The position numbers and the translations under genes are program-made. The notes under the pieces are model-generated. The model did not search any database. It was given only the letters and a program-made list of their open reading frames with translations, and had not been told where the DNA came from. Positions 61,824 through 64,000 of a stretch of 64,000 nucleotides of DNA are shown one piece after another. Every line of letters begins with the position of its first letter. The first letter of the stretch is position 1. The stretch is from assembly GCF_009720865.1 (NCBI RefSeq), contig NZ_WNLA01000028.1, positions 1 through 64,000 of the forward strand. The letters are read 5' to 3'. This stretch comes from Pseudoduganella ginsengisoli (GTDB lineage Bacteria > Pseudomonadota > Gammaproteobacteria > Burkholderiales > Burkholderiaceae_D).

Positions 61824-62680
61824 TTCTTCCCCGGTTTCAGCCAGCGCAGGCACAGTACGGCAATGCCGATGCAGAATACGGATACCACCATGCTGGCAGC
61901 CAGTGCACGGGGTAATTTCAAATGCTTCAAGCCCTGGTCATACGCGTAGTACAAGGCAGTGAACGTGGAATTCATCGGGCCGCCCTGGGTCAGCACGTCG
62001 ACTTCCTGGTAAGCCTTCAATGCCGCCAGCACGGACAGCACGGAACATACGGCAATCGTGGGTTTGAGCATCGGCACGGTGATTTTCCAGAAGCGCTGCC
62101 AGCGGCTGGCGCCATCGAGCATCGCCGCTTCGTGCATATCGGCCGGTACTGCCTGCAGGGCGGCCAGGTACATCACCATGTACCAGCCCAGCCCGCGCCA
62201 CATGGTGACGAACATAATGCAGAACAGCGCCAGTGTATCGTCCGACAGCCAGCCGACGGGCTTGTTCACGATGCGCAGCGCCGTCAGCACGTAATTCAGC
62301 GTACCCTGTTCGTGGAACATGAAACCCCACATGATGCCGACCACGGATACGGTGGTCACGACCGGCACATAAAACGCGGCGCGGAACAGTTTGATGCCGG
62401 GCAGCTGGTTATTGACCAGCACAGCAAGGCTCAGCGCCCCGATTTGCACGAACGGCACCATCAGCAAAAACACCAGCGAGTTTTTCAGGCCGGTGACGAA
62501 CATGTCGTTGCCGAAGATATAGCGGAAGTTATCGAGCCCGACAAACGACGTCGGGCGGATCAGGCTGTAATCCGTAAAGGCCAAATAAGTGCCGTAGCCG
62601 ACAGGCCAAAACGAAAACACGGCCAGCAGCACCAGTGCAGGCGCTAAAAACAGCCACGCTTGAGCAGTAGAGCGGCTCAT
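61820..62680 (-). CDS. Carbohydrate ABC transporter permease (MalF type)
   Basis: A 286-residue inner-membrane permease. The N-terminal AWLFLAPALVLLAVFSFWPV and YVPVVTTVSVVGIMWGFMF are typical of UgpA/MalF-type sugar permeases, and the EAA loop is EAAMLDGASRWQRFWKITVP. ATG 62680 overlaps the stop of the binding-protein gene (ATGA). The substrate from context is a GlcNAc oligosaccharide. Confidence 0.9.
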   Translation of the reverse strand: MSRSTAQAWLFLAPALVLLAVFSFWPVGYGTYLAFTDYSLIRPTSFVGLDNFRYIFGNDMFVTGLKNSLVFLLMVPFVQIGALSLAVLVNNQLPGIKLFRAAFYVPVVTTVSVVGIMWGFMFHEQGTLNYVLTALRIVNKPVGWLSDDTLALFCIMFVTMWRGLGWYMVMYLAALQAVPADMHEAAMLDGASRWQRFWKITVPMLKPTIAVCSVLSVLAALKAYQEVDVLTQGGPMNSTFTALYYAYDQGLKHLKLPRALAASMVVSVFCIGIAVLCLRWLKPGKK

Positions 62681-64000
62681 GGCGCTTCCAATGCAGCCGG
62701 CCGGTGACGCGCTATACCCCACATCCGCGGCCCGAAACCGGCAATTTGGCGAGACGCTGCGCCAGGGGACAGCGGCGGCGCGGCACGGCCGGCCCCCCGC
62801 ATTTCAGAAGTAGCCGCATGCTGGGAGCGAGCCAGCTTCCGGTTCCAGATTGCCGCCGCCTCATCCAGCGCAGCCTTGATGTCGGCCCGCCCGGTAACGC
62901 CAGCTTCCACGGCTTTGACCAGCACCCGCCGCAACTCATCGTAATCTTCCACACCTGCCACATACATGGTGCGCGCGTGCCGCATCGACACCGCTCCCGC
63001 CGGCACCGCCTTTTCCGCCGCACCCGTACCGGCGGCCCGCGTAAAGAATGGATCCTGCGCAGCGATGGCGGCCGCCGGATACACGCTTGCCTGTTTGGCA
63101 AACGCCAGCTGGTTCGCATCATTGGTCAAGAACCGCGCAAACTCGCCAATGGCGGGCAATTGACGGACATCCACGCGCGCCGGCACGGCAAAGTGTATCA
63201 GCCACCCGCCATCGGCAATGCCCGTCGGCCCCAGCGGCGCCGGCGCCACATCAGTCTTCGCATAGATATCACGGGCATCGGTTTCAATCCGGCGCACAGC
63301 CGTGGGCGGCGCCAGCAGCATGCCGAGGCGCCCCCCTTTGTAGGCATCGATGGCGGCCGGGAAGTTGTCTTCCGCGAACAGCGCATCTTTCAGCAAGCCG
63401 CCTGCTTTGTAGGTCTCGGCCAATTTTGCCAGCAGCGCCACGTGCGCAGGCGTATTGAAGGCAGCCCGTCCATTCGCCAGCACAGGCAAGCCTTGCTGCA
63501 TCATCAAGCCATCGATCTTGGACAGCGCAGGGCACAAGCCTGCCTTGCCGGTACGCTGCGCAATCTGGCGCGCGTAGGCCAGTTGTTCATCAAGCGTGCG
63601 CGGCGGACGCTCGATGCCGGCGGCTTTGAAAATTTCCGTGTTATAGGCAATCACGGCGACGTTGCTGTACAGCGGGAAGCCATACGTCTTGCCGTGGAAG
63701 GTCAAGTCTTGCAGTGCGCTGGACAGGTATTGCTTGCGGTGGCCATCGAGCAGCGCATCGATGGGCGTCAACAAGCCATCGCGGGCAAATTCATCGGCCC
63801 ATGGCACGTTCAGGTTGACCAGCGCGGGCGGCGTGCCTGCTACGATGCGGGTCACCAGCTTGGTCTGGATAATGTCCCACGGGAAGTCGACCCATTCAAT
63901 CTTCACGCCCGGATGCGACGCTTCGTATTGCTTCACGATGCCTTCGAAATAGGGCGTGAATTTGGGCTTCATGCTGAAGGTCCAGAATTCGATTTTTTCA
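62677..64000 (-). CDS. Sugar ABC transporter substrate-binding protein (5' end outside window)
   Basis: The gene runs off the right edge; the visible 441 residues lack the signal peptide. The beginning seen is KIEFWTFSMKPKFTPYFEGI followed by VKQYEASHPGVKIEWVD, a standard UgpB/MalE-type extracellular solute-binding protein. The Met at 63972 is internal, not the start. The C-terminus extends past the usual end with an Arg/Pro/Ala-rich tail (about 50 residues). First gene visible of the six-gene operon; its promoter lies beyond the window. Confidence 0.88.
   Translation of the reverse strand, partial: EKIEFWTFSMKPKFTPYFEGIVKQYEASHPGVKIEWVDFPWDIIQTKLVTRIVAGTPPALVNLNVPWADEFARDGLLTPIDALLDGHRKQYLSSALQDLTFHGKTYGFPLYSNVAVIAYNTEIFKAAGIERPPRTLDEQLAYARQIAQRTGKAGLCPALSKIDGLMMQQGLPVLANGRAAFNTPAHVALLAKLAETYKAGGLLKDALFAEDNFPAAIDAYKGGRLGMLLAPPTAVRRIETDARDIYAKTDVAPAPLGPTGIADGGWLIHFAVPARVDVRQLPAIGEFARFLTNDANQLAFAKQASVYPAAAIAAQDPFFTRAAGTGAAEKAVPAGAVSMRHARTMYVAGVEDYDELRRVLVKAVEAGVTGRADIKAALDEAAAIWNRKLARSQHAATSEMRGAGRAAPPLSPGAASRQIAGFGPRMWGIARHRPAALEAP

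Overview
The window is GC-rich, gene-dense chromosome from a betaproteobacterium, most likely Oxalobacteraceae (Janthinobacterium / Duganella / Massilia type). I infer this from protein style: a long type-2 OMP decarboxylase, DUF3579, a CobD/CbiB-like protein, the order rpsP-rimM-trmD-rplS, and a chitin/GlcNAc locus with a TonB receptor. No rRNA, tRNA, CRISPR array or prophage was seen. The only transposase trace is the 3' end of an IS1595-type gene at the left edge. All identifications were made by reading the sequence; no database was searched.

Layout. 1-9.6 kb: IS1595 remnant, SDR dehydrogenase, pyrF, sbcB, a cNMP-binding/GGDEF diguanylate cyclase, a BtuF-like protein, an HPF-type ribosome factor, an MFS exporter, a ferredoxin-reductase and a YeeZ-like protein. 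9.6-14.4 kb is accessory in character: a small Cro-like HTH protein, two tandem paralogues each carrying exactly 15 copies of an A-Y-S-G-(V/I)-(P/A) motif behind a conserved GRDP-like domain, and a CHASE sensor kinase with a palindromic promoter. 14.4-21.8 kb: glnS on the minus strand, then a plus-strand run of a mini-DnaJ protein, three tightly coupled unknown genes, two orphan substrate-binding-like proteins and a porin. 21.8-29 kb: LysR regulator and divergent MFS gene, a Pro-rich membrane protein, CoA-transferase, GDPD and a chemoreceptor. 29-40.4 kb: alaS, tusA, etfBA with an acyl-CoA dehydrogenase, a REP/MITE-like inverted repeat, a LysE exporter, proline dehydrogenase with a divergent AraC regulator, and glycine-zipper and TM2 proteins. 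40.4-48.5 kb: rpsP-rimM-trmD-rplS, Nudix CoA pyrophosphatase, CobD-like protein, DUF3579, a secreted protein and an M16 peptidase.

48.5-64 kb is a chitin / N-acetylglucosamine utilisation island. A GntR/HutC (NagR-like) regulator diverges from a TonB receptor, which is followed by a GH18 chitinase-like protein and two NagX-type acyltransferases. Facing these is a minus-strand operon of sugar-binding protein, two ABC permeases, GH3 beta-N-acetylhexosaminidase, AmpG-like permease and ABC ATPase. It reads as outer-membrane uptake, periplasmic cleavage, inner-membrane import and cytoplasmic hydrolysis.

The strongest candidate for an undescribed system is the AYSG-repeat pair (10.1-12.4 kb). Next are the mini-DnaJ plus three-unknown cassette (16.4-18.9 kb) and the paired orphan binding proteins with porin (18.9-21.8 kb).
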